Shown: positions 42,841 to 52,325, counted from the stretch's first letter. The stretch: 64,000 bases of DNA from Inhella inkyongensis (GCF_005952805.1 NZ_CP040709.1:3038001-3102000); one strand, 5' to 3'. Numbers and translations are program-made. Notes: generated by a model from the letters alone, not told the origin.

Positions 42841-43842
42841 ATGAACTCACCAATCAAGGAAGGCGTTCTTTCCACCCGCGAGCTGCAGCGCCGCCGCAAC
42901 CGCCAAGATCTGGACGCCAATGCCCTGGAGTTGTTTGCCCGCGTGGTGGCCGCCGGCAGCTTTGCGCAGGCGGCTCGCCAACTGGGCTTGACGCGCGCTG
43001 CCATCAGCCGGCGTGTGGCGGCCATCGAGGCCCAGAGCGGCCAAGCCCTGTTCGCCCGCACCACCCGCTCGCTGGGGCTGACCGAGGCCGGGCGGCAATT
43101 GGCGCGTCGCGCCCAGGCCGTGCACGAAGCGGCCGGCGCGGCACGCGCCGTGCTGCGCAACCAACGGGATGAACTGGCAGGACGGCTGCGCATCACCTCC
43201 GTCACCAGCTTTGGAATGAACGTGCTGGTGCCTCTGCTGGCCGAGTTCCGGCGCGCGCATCCCGCCATCGAGCTGGACTTGCTGTTCACCGACCGTCGCA
43301 TGGACCTGCTGCGCGAGGGCATCGATGTGGCTTTTCGCATCACCCGCCGACCGCCGCAGGATTGGGTGGCTCAGGCCGTGCTGCACTTTCGCATTGGCGC
43401 CTACGCCGCCCAGGGACCCGCTCGTGGCGAGCCCGATGAACTGCAGGGATTGCCCCTGCTGCTGGTGGGCGGCAGCCCCGAACCCCTGCCGCTGCGCTGG
43501 CAGCAGCGCGATGGTGAGCGTCAGCAAACCCTGGAGATCCGCCCCCAAATTGCCGCTGATCAGATGGAGCCTTTGCTTGCTCTGGCACGCGCCGGAGCCG
43601 GAGTGGTGTTGGCCCCCGACTACGCAGTGGCGGCCGATCTCGCCACGGGCCGGCTGGTGGATCTTCTGCCCGACTGGCACCTCCCCATCGCCGAAGGCGA
43701 TGCCGTTCAAGCCCTGACCCTGCCCGAGGCCGTGGCCGGCCCCAACGCCCGCGCGCTGGTGCGCTTTGTGGCGCAGCGCCTCCAGCCTCCTACCTTTGGG
43801 GGATCGCGCGCTGCGGCGAGCTTGGCGACAGTGGGGACATGA
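42841..43842 (+). CDS. LysR-family transcriptional regulator
   Basis: 333 aa. N-terminal HTH (about 22-75; SFAQAARQLGLTRAAISRRV) with a Ser/Arg-rich start, then a substrate-binding co-inducer domain. Divergent from the hydrolase, the classic arrangement for local control. TTGTTGACTAGAT in the shared 85-bp spacer could provide a -35. Its stop overlaps the small gene at 43839. Confidence 0.9.
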   Translation: MNSPIKEGVLSTRELQRRRNRQDLDANALELFARVVAAGSFAQAARQLGLTRAAISRRVAAIEAQSGQALFARTTRSLGLTEAGRQLARRAQAVHEAAGAARAVLRNQRDELAGRLRITSVTSFGMNVLVPLLAEFRRAHPAIELDLLFTDRRMDLLREGIDVAFRITRRPPQDWVAQAVLHFRIGAYAAQGPARGEPDELQGLPLLLVGGSPEPLPLRWQQRDGERQQTLEIRPQIAADQMEPLLALARAGAGVVLAPDYAVAADLATGRLVDLLPDWHLPIAEGDAVQALTLPEAVAGPNARALVRFVAQRLQPPTFGGSRAAASLATVGT

Positions 43843-44036
43843 CACGCACCCCCTATCCCAACCTGCGCCCTCGGCCCGACCTACACCTCGCCGGTCTGAG
43901 CCGTACCCCCCACACACCAACCGCAGCCCAGGAGCGCGCCAGCCTGCATGGGCTGGACGTCCAGGACTCCGACTTCATGGCCTGGGTGGAGGCCGGCGGC
44001 GAACTGCCCGAGTCGCCGCCAGAGCCCACGCGCTGA
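43839..44036 (+). CDS. Hypothetical 65-aa protein
   Basis: MTRTPYPNLRPRPDLHLAG..., not recognised; Pro-rich N terminus and an acidic C-terminal part (DVQDSDFMAWVEAGGELPE). The ATG overlaps the LysR stop (ATGA) and has GGGGAC just upstream, so translation is plausible. It ends directly against the convergent HDOD gene. Confidence 0.5.
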   Translation: MTRTPYPNLRPRPDLHLAGLSRTPHTPTAAQERASLHGLDVQDSDFMAWVEAGGELPESPPEPTR

Positions 44037-44891
44037 TCAGCTGATCAGCGCGTCCACATCCGAGCCGACATCGCCGGCCGCTTCCAAGCGCTGGCGCAGA
44101 TCGTCCAGGTCAAGGTGCAGATGCTCGATCAGTTCCGGCAAGGCCGCTTGCAGGGCCGCCACCGGGTCATCGTGGTGTTCGTGCGCATCGGCCAGCACCT
44201 CGGAAAGATGCAGCACAGCCGCCATCAACGAGAAGGGGCGCACCGCCATCGGATCGTTGGCGTCGGTGAAGGCCTGCACCATTTCCTGCGGGAAATGCCA
44301 ATGCGCGGCCAGCGAGGCCGTCACATCGGCATGGGTGCAGCCAAAGCGTGACTGCTCCAAGGAGTAGCGGCTGCCCGGCTCCTTGGCGTGAGTCTCCACA
44401 TCCGCCACTTGAGCCGGATCGGTCATGGCCATCAGGAGCTCGCCCGTGCGCAGCATCAGGCCTGCGAGGTAGACCTCGTCCGCATCCAAGCGCACCAGCT
44501 TGGCCAGCAAGCGCGCATAAGCCGCCGTGGACACCGCATGCCGCCAAAAGGCCTTGCGATCCAGGCCCTGAATGGCCGGGAAGCTGCCCGAGATGGCGGC
44601 CGCCATCGAGAGGTTGCGCAGCAAGTCCATGCCCAACGCATTGGCGGCGTCCTTGAGCGTGCCGATGGTGTGCGAGGGGCTGTAGCGCGCGCTATTGGCC
44701 AGGCGCAAGACCTTGGCGCTCAGGGTCGGATCCTTGGCGATCAGATCGGCCAGTTGGGCCATGCTGACGTTGGGGTCGTCAAAGCTCTTGAGCAGACGAT
44801 TCGCCACCTCGGGCATGGTGGGCAAGGCCGCATGGTTGGCAAAGAAACGCTCGGCGGCGGCAGGAATGGGGTGCACCGTTTGGGGACTCAT
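44037..44891 (-). CDS. HDOD domain signalling protein
   Basis: 284 aa. HDOD fold (about 15-215) with LPTMPEVANRLLKSF, DPTLSAKVLRLANSARY and a helix-rich tail. HDOD proteins lack HD-GYP phosphodiesterase residues and usually serve in signalling, often related to motility or cyclic di-GMP. No attached effector domain. Probably monocistronic. Confidence 0.88.
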   Translation of the reverse strand: MSPQTVHPIPAAAERFFANHAALPTMPEVANRLLKSFDDPNVSMAQLADLIAKDPTLSAKVLRLANSARYSPSHTIGTLKDAANALGMDLLRNLSMAAAISGSFPAIQGLDRKAFWRHAVSTAAYARLLAKLVRLDADEVYLAGLMLRTGELLMAMTDPAQVADVETHAKEPGSRYSLEQSRFGCTHADVTASLAAHWHFPQEMVQAFTDANDPMAVRPFSLMAAVLHLSEVLADAHEHHDDPVAALQAALPELIEHLHLDLDDLRQRLEAAGDVGSDVDALIS

Positions 44892-44935
44892 GCTCTCCTC
44901 GCTGGCTTTGTGATGAAGGATGGGTTGCGTTCAGT

Positions 44936-45811
44936 CTATGGCTTCCGGCGCTGGGTCAACTGCTGCTTGAGGCTGTCCAGGGACACCGTGCTTTCCCCAG
45001 GCAGGCGGGGCTGGGGGCGGATGGCGTGGCCGCAGACAAACTCCAGCGTCAGGCTCAATCGCCCATCGGCGCCGCGCAGCGCGGCCTCGGCCGCCGCCAC
45101 CCAGCGGGCCTTCCAACGCGGGCTGCGCAACCCGGCAAACCGCCCTTGCGCCAAGTTGCCTCCCAGTGCGGCCAAATCGCACCACAGGGCTTCGCCGTCG
45201 GCCCAGGTCAGGGTGATGCGTTCCTGGTCCATCACCGGGTCGGAAAAACCGCTGCGCAGCAGCGCATCGCCCAGGTCGTGCAAATCAATCCAGTCCGGAC
45301 CCGCCGGACCCCAGCCTTGCGCCGCATACAGCGCCCGCAACTCCTTGAAGCTGTCCGGGCCCAGGGTGGAGAACAGCAGGAAGCCCTCGGGCGCCAGGGC
45401 GCTCTGCCAGGATTGGAACAGCACGTCTGGCGTGGCCGTACCCAGCAGCCCCAGATTGGCCCAGAGCAATTGCGCCTGGCCAGTCGGCACATGCTGGGGC
45501 TGCTGCCACTCGGTGCGGCCCTTGCGCCAGGGCTGCCACCAGGGCGCGGCTTGGCGGCGCGCCACCTCCAGCCAAGGCGACTCTTCGACCCAAACCTGCA
45601 CGGCCTGCGGAAAGCGTTCGCGCAGTGCCTGCGCTCCGCCGCCCGCCAGACCTTGCCACAACACCACACGCTGGGCCTCCAGCTTGAACCAGGCCAGGCG
45701 CTCGGCCAGGCGCTCGGCCATCAGGGCTTGAAGCCAGGGAGTTCGGGGGCTGCGCAGCAGCCGGCGGCGTTGGCGCTGCAGCGCCAAGGGATCAGGCAGG
45801 ACGGGACTCAC
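44936..45811 (-). CDS. BioC-like class I methyltransferase (degenerate SAM site)
   Basis: 291 aa. Resembles the Burkholderiales BioC (malonyl-ACP O-methyltransferase) found beside comF: LLFSTLGPDSFKELRALY (about 165) and DLHDLGDALLRSGF are typical. However motif I, normally DLGCGxG, reads WQGLAGGGAQALRERFP, so cofactor binding is questionable. GTG start at 45811, 27 bp from the divergent comF start. Function in biotin synthesis is therefore uncertain. Confidence 0.72.
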   Translation of the reverse strand: MSPVLPDPLALQRQRRRLLRSPRTPWLQALMAERLAERLAWFKLEAQRVVLWQGLAGGGAQALRERFPQAVQVWVEESPWLEVARRQAAPWWQPWRKGRTEWQQPQHVPTGQAQLLWANLGLLGTATPDVLFQSWQSALAPEGFLLFSTLGPDSFKELRALYAAQGWGPAGPDWIDLHDLGDALLRSGFSDPVMDQERITLTWADGEALWCDLAALGGNLAQGRFAGLRSPRWKARWVAAAEAALRGADGRLSLTLEFVCGHAIRPQPRLPGESTVSLDSLKQQLTQRRKP

Positions 45812-45838
45812 GGCGGCAGTATCGCTAAGCTGCCCAAC

Positions 45839-46552
45839 ATGGAGCTTTGGCGCGCCCTGACTCGCTGGCACCCACGCCATTGGCCACTGCCGGGCGCATG
45901 CTGGGTCTGCCTGGCTTGGTCCAGAGAACGCATCTGCGCCGGCTGCCGCGCACGGTTTGCCACGTCGCAAATTCGCTGCCCAGGCTGTGCGCTGCCCCTT
46001 CCCGAAGGCGTCCAAGCCGACACCCTGTGCGCCGCCTGCATTCAGCATCCACTTGGGCTGAGCGCTTGCCACTGCGCGGTCGACTTCCGGCCACCTTGGG
46101 ACCATTTGGTGCATGCCCTCAAGTACCGCAGCGCGCTGGGTGCGGTCGAGGCCCTGGCCGAACTGTGGCCCTCGGCGCCTTCAAGCCCGCAGGTCTGGCT
46201 GCCCGTGCCCCTGTACCCCACACGCCTGCGCCACCGCGGCCACAACCAGAGCCTGCTGATTGCCCAGGCCCTGGCGCGACGCACGGCCGTGCCGGTCTGG
46301 TCCAATGCGCTGCTGCGCCTGTGGGACACACCCAGTCAAACCCAGCTCACCCGCGACCAGCGGCGGCGCAATCTGAGCGACGCCTTCGCCCTGGCACCGG
46401 AAGTGGCGGTGCGGGGCTTACATGTGGGCCTGGTGGACGATGTGCTGACCACCGGCGCCACCTTGGCCGAGCTGAGCGCACTGCTGCGCCGCCATGGGGC
46501 GGCTTCGGTGCAAGCCTGGGTGCTGGCTCGCACCCCCGCGCCTCACGACTGA
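45839..46552 (+). CDS. ComF family phosphoribosyltransferase-like protein
   Basis: 237 aa. N-terminal Cys-rich zinc region (CWVC, CAGC, CPGC, CAAC; residues about 19-65) and a C-terminal type I PRTase with GLVDDVLTTGATLAEL (about 200). Related to B. subtilis ComFC and H. influenzae Com101A, needed for DNA uptake/processing. A run RHRGHNQSLLIA matches the family. Followed 19 nt later by trmL. Confidence 0.9.
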   Translation: MELWRALTRWHPRHWPLPGACWVCLAWSRERICAGCRARFATSQIRCPGCALPLPEGVQADTLCAACIQHPLGLSACHCAVDFRPPWDHLVHALKYRSALGAVEALAELWPSAPSSPQVWLPVPLYPTRLRHRGHNQSLLIAQALARRTAVPVWSNALLRLWDTPSQTQLTRDQRRRNLSDAFALAPEVAVRGLHVGLVDDVLTTGATLAELSALLRRHGAASVQAWVLARTPAPHD

Positions 46553-46571
46553 TCCCCCTGATGGATTCACC

Positions 46572-47042
46572 ATGTTCAACATCGTCCTCGTCCACCCAGA
46601 GATCCCGCCCAATACCGGCAATGTGATCCGGCTGGCGGCCAACACCGGCTGCCGCCTGCATTTGATTGAGCCGCTGGGCTTTTCACTCGAAGACAAGCTG
46701 CTGCAACGCGCCGGGCTGGACTACCACGAGTACGCCGAGCTGCAGGTGCATCGCAGTTGGGCTGACTTCATAGCCCGCGAACAGCCCGACCCCAACCGGC
46801 TGTTCGCCTTCACCACGCGCGGGACCACCTATGTGCAGCAAACCCACTGGCAAGCGGGCGACTGGCTGGTGTTCGGATCGGAGTCGGCCGGACTGCACCC
46901 CGAGGTGCGCGCGCAGATTGCCCAGGCGCAATGGCTGCGCTTGCCCATGCTGGAGGGCCAACGCAGCCTCAATCTGAGCAACGCGGTGGCCGTGGCCGTG
47001 TTCGAGGCCTGGCGCCAGCAGGGTTACGCCGGCGCGGTGTGA
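46572..47042 (+). CDS. trmL: tRNA (cytidine(34)-2'-O)-methyltransferase TrmL
   Basis: 156 aa SPOUT methyltransferase that methylates the wobble base of tRNA-Leu. Start MFNIVLVHPEIPPNTGNVIR, knot motifs VFGSESAGLHPEV (about 100) and LNLSNAVAVAVFEAWRQ (about 132). Typical length. Ends 1 bp before the convergent gpsA. Confidence 0.94.
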   Translation: MFNIVLVHPEIPPNTGNVIRLAANTGCRLHLIEPLGFSLEDKLLQRAGLDYHEYAELQVHRSWADFIAREQPDPNRLFAFTTRGTTYVQQTHWQAGDWLVFGSESAGLHPEVRAQIAQAQWLRLPMLEGQRSLNLSNAVAVAVFEAWRQQGYAGAV

Positions 47043-47043
47043 T

Positions 47044-48051
47044 TCACAACTCGGCGCGCGGCTCGCGCGCCATCAGCAGATTCAAGGCCTGCGCAGGCGT
47101 CAGCCGGCCTTCCAGCATCTCCACCACCGCCGCAGTGATTGGCAACTCGACGCCCAGGCCCTGGCCGCGTTCCAACACGGTGCGGGCGCTGTAGACCCCT
47201 TCGGCCACATGGCCCAGCTGAGCCAGCGCGGCCGGCAGATCCAAGCCCTGTGCGAGTAGCAGGCCGACCTTGCGATTGCGGCTCAACTCGCCCGTCGCGG
47301 TCAGCACCAGATCCCCCAAGCCCGCCAGACCCAGAAAAGTCTCGGCCCGCCCGCCCAGCGCCAGGCCCAGGCGGGTCATCTCGGCCAGGCCGCGCGTGAG
47401 CAAGGCCGCACGGGCATTCAGGCCAGGGGCCTGGCTCCAGTCGCCCTGGGCCTGGGCGCGTTCGCGCAGGCCGTCGGCCACCCCGCCAGCAATCGCCATC
47501 ACGTTTTTGACCGCCCCCCCGACCTCCACACCCACCGGGTCGGTCGAGGTGTAGACGCGCAAGCGCTCGCCATGAAAGGCGGCGACGGCGGCCTCAGCCA
47601 CGGCCGCTTCCTCGCTGGCGGCCACCAGGGCCGTGGCCTGGCCGCGCGCCACCTCCTGCGCAAAACTGGGGCCGCTGAGCACCCCCACCGCACGTCGGCC
47701 CAACTCGCGGGCGATCTCATGTCCCAATCGGGCCGTGCCGGCCTCAAAACCTTTGCACAACCACAGCAAGGGCACCGCACCGGGACAAGCCTGCAGGGTC
47801 GCGCGCAGGCCCGCCATCGGCGTGCCCACAATCAGCAGATCCGCCCCCGCCACTGCTTCGTCCAGGTGGGCGCTCAGCTTCAGCGCTTCGGGCAGCGGGG
47901 ACTCGGGCAGATAGCGCGCATTGAGGCGCGCCCGCTGCATGGCGGCAATCTGCGCGGGGTCGCGCGCCCACAGGGTCACGGCATGGCGTGCGGCGGCCTG
48001 GATGGCCAGGGCGGTGCCCCAGGCACCGGCTCCCAAGACGGCAATCTTCAT
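47044..48051 (-). CDS. gpsA: Glycerol-3-phosphate dehydrogenase [NAD(P)+]
   Basis: 335 aa. Makes sn-glycerol-3-phosphate for phospholipids. N-terminal Rossmann motif [30 protein letters not shown] (about 140) and [16 protein letters not shown] with the catalytic Lys (about 190). Follows secB with a hairpin terminator in between, as in many proteobacteria (grxC-secB-gpsA). Confidence 0.94.
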   Translation of the reverse strand: MKIAVLGAGAWGTALAIQAAARHAVTLWARDPAQIAAMQRARLNARYLPESPLPEALKLSAHLDEAVAGADLLIVGTPMAGLRATLQACPGAVPLLWLCKGFEAGTARLGHEIARELGRRAVGVLSGPSFAQEVARGQATALVAASEEAAVAEAAVAAFHGERLRVYTSTDPVGVEVGGAVKNVMAIAGGVADGLRERAQAQGDWSQAPGLNARAALLTRGLAEMTRLGLALGGRAETFLGLAGLGDLVLTATGELSRNRKVGLLLAQGLDLPAALAQLGHVAEGVYSARTVLERGQGLGVELPITAAVVEMLEGRLTPAQALNLLMAREPRAEL

Positions 48052-48057
48052 GAGGGG

Positions 48058-48092
48058 CGAAGAAAAAAGCGCGCCGAAGAGGCGCGCTTTGA
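48058..48092 (-). terminator. Terminator between secB and gpsA
   Basis: On the minus strand: AAAGCGCGCC-TCTT-CGGCGCGCTTTTTTCTTC. The 10-bp stem and T6 end 7 nt before the gpsA start, so it should limit read-through from secB into gpsA. Confidence 0.8.
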
Positions 48093-48109
48093 TTGTGGAG
48101 CGTGAAAAC

Positions 48110-48571
48110 TCAGTTCTGCGTGGCGCCGGCGGCTTGCTCGGCACGGGCCTGCTGCTGGGCCTCGAACATGGCCTGGAAGTTCACCTCCGTCAGCAACACC
48201 GGCGGGAAGCCAGCACGGGTGCACATGTCGGAGACGATGACGCGCAGATAGGGGTAGACCATCTGCGGGCAGACGATGCCCAGAATGCCGTCGAGCTGCT
48301 CTTGCGGCAGGTTGCGGATCTCAAAGATGCCGGCCTGCTTGGCCTCGATCAGGAACAACACCTTGTCGTTGACCTTGGTGGTCACGGTGGCGGTGACAGC
48401 GACCTCATAGATGCCTTCCTGCACCGGCTGTGCGGCCAGGGTCAGGTTGATGTCCACCGCGGGCTGACCTTGCTCCAGCAGGCTGGCCGGGGCATTGGGC
48501 TGCTCCAGCGACAGGTCCTTGAGGTACATGCGCTGGATGTTGAACACGGGTTGCAGATCTTCGTCGGCCAT
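48110..48571 (-). CDS. secB: Protein-export chaperone SecB
   Basis: 153 aa. Tetrameric chaperone handing preproteins to SecA. Start [28 protein letters not shown], typical; the motif [18 protein letters not shown] is present near residue 115. Downstream of grxC (54 bp). Confidence 0.95.
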   Translation of the reverse strand: MADEDLQPVFNIQRMYLKDLSLEQPNAPASLLEQGQPAVDINLTLAAQPVQEGIYEVAVTATVTTKVNDKVLFLIEAKQAGIFEIRNLPQEQLDGILGIVCPQMVYPYLRVIVSDMCTRAGFPPVLLTEVNFQAMFEAQQQARAEQAAGATQN

Positions 48572-48625
48572 ATCAACTTTCGGTGGGTGGGAGCGCCGCC
48601 AGGCTGGCGGCAAAGCGGGGGATTA

Positions 48626-48886
48626 TCAGGGCGCCGCCAACAAGGGCAGCAGCCCACCCCTTTGATCGAGTGCGTACAGATCATCACAGCCACCCACATG
48701 GGTCTGGCCGATGAAGATCTGCGGCACGGTGCGGCGGCCGGTGGCGGCCATCATGGCATCGCGGGCGCTGGGGTCGAGATCGATGCGGATCTCTTCGATC
48801 TGTTCCACCCCGCGAGCCTTCAACAGCTGCTTGGCCCGCACGCAGTAAGGGCAGACCTGGGTGGTGTACATGCGGACGGCAGCCAT
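48626..48886 (-). CDS. grxC: Glutaredoxin 3
   Basis: 86 aa. Redox motif CPYC (residues 12-15), GSH-contact TVPQIFIG and GGCDDLYAL. Small thiol-disulfide oxidoreductase; first in the grxC-secB pair after the rhodanese gene. Confidence 0.94.
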   Translation of the reverse strand: MAAVRMYTTQVCPYCVRAKQLLKARGVEQIEEIRIDLDPSARDAMMAATGRRTVPQIFIGQTHVGGCDDLYALDQRGGLLPLLAAP

Positions 48887-48891
48887 CTCAG

Positions 48892-48963
48892 TGGCGCCCG
48901 GCCGTCCGAAGCCACTGAGCGCCCCCTTGGGGGGTGGCGAGCGAACGCGAGACTGGGGGCTGG
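48892..48963 (-). repeat. Dispersed intergenic repeat, copy C (inverted)
   Basis: Reverse strand reads GCCCCCAGTCTCGCGTTCGC, then TCGCCACCCCCCAAGGGGGC. Related to copies A and B. Lies between the rhodanese gene and grxC. Confidence 0.6.
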
Positions 48964-48970
48964 TTCATCT

Positions 48971-49378
48971 TCAGGACTTTTCGATGGGCAGATTGGCTTC
49001 GCGCCAGGCGTTCAGTCCGCCAGCCAGCACCACGGCCTTCTCAAAACCCAGCTTCTGAAGCTGCTGCGCGGCACGCCCTGCGCGCGCGCCGGTCGGGCAG
49101 ACCACGATCAAGGGGAGCGTCTTGTTGCTGGGCAAGGCTTTGGCGCCGGCCTCGATCTGCCCCAGGGGCAGATGGCGCGAGCCGGCAGCGTGGGCCGCCG
49201 CGTATTCGGCCGCTTCGGACACATCCAGCAGCACGCCCTTCTCGCGATTGATGAGACGCACCGCTTCAGCGGTGCTGACACCGGCACCCTTGCCGCTCAG
49301 GCTGGGCCACAACAGCATCAGGCCGGAGCCCAGCGCCATCAGCACCAGGTACCAGTTTTGAGACAGGAAATCGACCAC
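48971..49378 (-). CDS. Membrane-anchored rhodanese-like protein (YibN-type)
   Basis: About 135 aa. One N-terminal transmembrane helix (NWYLVLMALGSGLMLLWP), then a rhodanese domain with active Cys in VVCPTGARAG (about 92 from this start). Conserved upstream of grxC-secB. GTG at 49378 is chosen; a TTG at 49396 would add six residues. Possible sulfur transfer or membrane-insertion helper; not proven. Confidence 0.85.
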   Translation of the reverse strand: MVDFLSQNWYLVLMALGSGLMLLWPSLSGKGAGVSTAEAVRLINREKGVLLDVSEAAEYAAAHAAGSRHLPLGQIEAGAKALPSNKTLPLIVVCPTGARAGRAAQQLQKLGFEKAVVLAGGLNAWREANLPIEKS

Positions 49379-49408
49379 GGGCGCGCCCCAAGACAAAAGG
49401 GCGCGATT

Positions 49409-49432
49409 CTAAAGGGGGCCACAAAGCCCCTT
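49409..49432 (-). terminator. Weak hairpin after the chemoreceptor gene
   Basis: AAAGGGGG...CCCCTTT arms around ACAAAG, 13 nt past the chemoreceptor stop; only a short T run follows. Possibly a terminator. Confidence 0.45.
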
Positions 49433-49444
49433 TCACGTTTGAGA

Positions 49445-50959
49445 TCAGCGCAGTCGGAAGATGGCCACCGCCTGCTGCAAGCCCTGCGCCTGCTGCTCCA
49501 GGCTGCCGGCGGCGGCGGCCGCCTCTTCCACCAGAGCAGCGTTCTGCTGCGTCATCTGGTCGATCTGCGTGATGGCGTCATTGACCTGCCCGATGCCCTC
49601 GCTCTGCTCGCCAGAGGCCGCCGTGATCTCGCCAATGATGTCGGTGACTCTCTGCACGCTGGCCACGATCTCACCCATGGTCTTGCCGGCGTCTTCCACC
49701 AGGCGGCTGCCGGACTCGACCCGATCCACACTGGCGCCGATCAGGGCCTTGATCTCCTTGGCGGCCTCGGCAGAACGTCCGGCCAGGGAACGCACCTCGC
49801 CAGCCACCACCGCAAAGCCGCGCCCTTGCTCACCGGCCCGGGCCGCTTCCACCGCCGCGTTCAAGGCCAGGATGTTGGTTTGGAAGGCGATGCCATCGAT
49901 GACGCCGATGATGTCGCTGATCTTCTTTGAACTGGTGTTGATCTCGTCCATGGTGCTGACCACCTGGGACACCACCGCGCCACCGCGCTGCGCCACCTCG
50001 GCGGCCGAACCCGCCATCTGGTTGGCCTGCCGTGCGGCATCGGCACTGTGGCGGACCGCCTCGGTCAGAGTGCGCATGGTGGAGGAGGTCTGCTCCAGCG
50101 AACCCGCCTGCTTCTCGGTGCGCACCGACAAGTCCTGATTGCCGATCGCAATCTCTTGCGAGGCGGTGGTGATCGAATCGGTGCCCGAGCGCACATTGGC
50201 CACGATGCTCTGCAAGCCATCGTTCATCTCGCGCACTGCCGCCAACAGACTATTGCCGGCTCCCGGGCTGACTTCGATGTCTTGCGACAGATCGCCCTGC
50301 GCCATGCGCTGCATTACATCGCGGGCGTATTCGGGCTCGCCGCCCAACTGACGCCACACCATGCCGATGACCAGCCAGCTGCCCACAAACAAGGCGGACA
50401 CCACCACCAGGCCCAGCACCACGGTGACTGTCAGCCCCCGGCTTACGCCATCGCGTGAGCCACTCAATCCGGCGTCAAAACCTTCACGCGCCAGCTTGCG
50501 CGTCTTGGCCACGGTGTCCTGCAACACCTTGAGCTGATCCTGCATCGCCTTGACGGCGCTGTTGGCGTCACCTTGCTTGATGTCCAGCAGGATCTCGGCA
50601 GCTGTCACGGCCCGACCGAAGTAAGCCTCGAAATCCTGATTGAGCTTGGCAGTGGCTTCGGTATTGGCCGGCAGGGCCTTCAGTTCCACCAACAGCTTGC
50701 GCATCTCAGCCGCACGTTGGGTGGCTTCTTCCAAGCGCTTCTTCTCGCCCTCGGCCACAGCGCTTTGCACCAGCCCGGTCAAAGTTTCCAGGTGCGCATT
50801 GAATTGGGTGGCCCGGTCCATATAAGGGTAGTCCACGTCCCCAACCGATCGAATCTGCGAGGACGTACGTGCCGACATCAACACCAAGATGACGATGCCG
50901 ACCGCAAAGAGCGCGGCGGCGCCGATTGGCAAGGTCCAGATGCGGGTTTTGACTTTCAT
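49445..50959 (-). CDS. Methyl-accepting chemotaxis protein
   Basis: 504 aa. Two membrane helices (about 10-30 and 190-212) flank a helical periplasmic sensor; then HAMP and a signalling domain with the hairpin GIAFQTNILALNAAVEAARAGEQGRG (here split at about residues 360-385). Tar/Tsr-type overall. No C-terminal NWETF-like CheR-docking tail (ends QAVAIFRLR). Ligand unknown. Confidence 0.93.
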   Translation of the reverse strand: MKVKTRIWTLPIGAAALFAVGIVILVLMSARTSSQIRSVGDVDYPYMDRATQFNAHLETLTGLVQSAVAEGEKKRLEEATQRAAEMRKLLVELKALPANTEATAKLNQDFEAYFGRAVTAAEILLDIKQGDANSAVKAMQDQLKVLQDTVAKTRKLAREGFDAGLSGSRDGVSRGLTVTVVLGLVVVSALFVGSWLVIGMVWRQLGGEPEYARDVMQRMAQGDLSQDIEVSPGAGNSLLAAVREMNDGLQSIVANVRSGTDSITTASQEIAIGNQDLSVRTEKQAGSLEQTSSTMRTLTEAVRHSADAARQANQMAGSAAEVAQRGGAVVSQVVSTMDEINTSSKKISDIIGVIDGIAFQTNILALNAAVEAARAGEQGRGFAVVAGEVRSLAGRSAEAAKEIKALIGASVDRVESGSRLVEDAGKTMGEIVASVQRVTDIIGEITAASGEQSEGIGQVNDAITQIDQMTQQNAALVEEAAAAAGSLEQQAQGLQQAVAIFRLR

Positions 50960-51096
50960 GTCGACGCTCCTATGCGAAGGGCTTCCCTGTGTTGGACTTT
51001 AAGCGCGAGTGCGAACTTCTTTCCGCTCCCGGCCCCTCGGGATTTGCCCAGGGGCCTTTCTAGAATGCCGCCCTGCCCTAGCCCCCGTCCTTGACC

Positions 51097-51831
51097 ATGC
51101 ACAAACTCGTACTGTTGCGCCACGGCGAATCGACCTGGAATCTGGAAAACCGCTTCACCGGCTGGACCGATGTGCCGCTCACCGCCACCGGCGTGGCCCA
51201 GGCCCAGGCGGCGGGTCGCCTGCTGAAGGCCGAAGGCTTCGACTTCGATCTGGCCCACACCTCCTTGCTCAGCCGCGCCATCTGGACGCTGTGGCACTGC
51301 CTGGATGGCCTGGAACGCACCTGGCTGCCGATCCGCCACGACTGGCGCCTGAACGAGCGCCACTACGGCGCGCTGCAAGGCCTGAACAAGATCGACATGG
51401 CCAAGCAGTACGGCGACGAACAAGTGTTGGTGTGGCGCCGCTCCTACGACACCCCCCCTCCTCCACTATCGGCTGACGATGTGCGCTGTGAGCGCGGTGA
51501 CCGCCGCTATGCCGGCATCGATGTGCCGCTGACCGAATGCCTGAAAGACACCGTGGCGCGCGTCATTCCCTACTGGGAGCAGGAAGTGGCCCCGCAGATC
51601 AAGGCGGGTCGCCGCGTGCTGATTGCCGCTCATGGCAACTCGCTGCGCGCCCTGGTCAAGCACCTGGACGGCATTGCAGACGACGAAATCGTCGGACTGA
51701 ACATCCCCAACGGCATTCCGCTGGTCTATGAGCTGGACGCCGATCTCAAGCCGATCAAGCGCTACTACCTGGGCGACCAGGAAGCCATCGCTGCGGCGGC
51801 CGCCAAGGTCGCCAATCAGGGCAAGGCTTGA
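51097..51831 (+). CDS. gpmA: 2,3-bisphosphoglycerate-dependent phosphoglycerate mutase
   Basis: 244 aa. Interconverts 3- and 2-phosphoglycerate. Phospho-His motif [10 protein letters not shown] (about 4-13), [14 protein letters not shown], and the second His in [14 protein letters not shown] (about 180). A TAGAAT box at 51061 and an inverted repeat GGCCCCT...AGGGGCC (51031-51056) precede it. Confidence 0.94.
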   Translation: MHKLVLLRHGESTWNLENRFTGWTDVPLTATGVAQAQAAGRLLKAEGFDFDLAHTSLLSRAIWTLWHCLDGLERTWLPIRHDWRLNERHYGALQGLNKIDMAKQYGDEQVLVWRRSYDTPPPPLSADDVRCERGDRRYAGIDVPLTECLKDTVARVIPYWEQEVAPQIKAGRRVLIAAHGNSLRALVKHLDGIADDEIVGLNIPNGIPLVYELDADLKPIKRYYLGDQEAIAAAAAKVANQGKA

Positions 51832-51839
51832 GCTTCAAC

Positions 51840-52325
51840 ATGGATTGGCCCCGGCGTACCGCGACCGGCCTGAGACTGGTGCTGGGCTTGCTCGTCATGG
51901 GGCCGGCCAGCGCGCAGATCTACCGCTGGACCGCCCCGGACGGCAGCACGGTGATGGGGGACAGACCCCCACCGGGGGTCAATGCCACCTTGGTCAGCGG
52001 CAAGAAGGAGGCCCAGGCCGCGCCCGTGGACGCCGCCAAGGCCCGCGAGCAGCAGCTCCAGCGCCAGGACGATTGGCAGGCCACGATTCGGCGCCGCTCG
52101 GAAGCCGCATCGACGGCAGCACCGAGCGCACGCAGCGGCCCCGCGCCCCGGCCACAAGGCACGCCCACGGCCCCGCAAGGGGATTGCGCCCGCTACCGCG
52201 AGTTGCTGGACCTGGCGCGCAACGGCCAGCTCAAGGGTTGTCAGGGCAGCCGCTGCTGGAAGGCCGAATCGGGCGAGGTCGAGATGCTGGAACGCGAAGG
52301 CCGCGAGGCTTGCGCGCGGCGCTGA
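51840..52325 (+). CDS. DUF4124 domain exported protein
   Basis: 161 aa. Signal peptide (MDWPRRTATGLRLVLGLLVMGPASA) then a DUF4124 motif QIYRWTAPDGSTVMGDRPPPG, a Q/A-rich charged middle and a C-terminal pair of Cys (LKGCQGSRCW). Common, poorly understood periplasmic family in betaproteobacteria. 8 bp after gpmA. Confidence 0.82.
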   Translation: MDWPRRTATGLRLVLGLLVMGPASAQIYRWTAPDGSTVMGDRPPPGVNATLVSGKKEAQAAPVDAAKAREQQLQRQDDWQATIRRRSEAASTAAPSARSGPAPRPQGTPTAPQGDCARYRELLDLARNGQLKGCQGSRCWKAESGEVEMLEREGREACARR

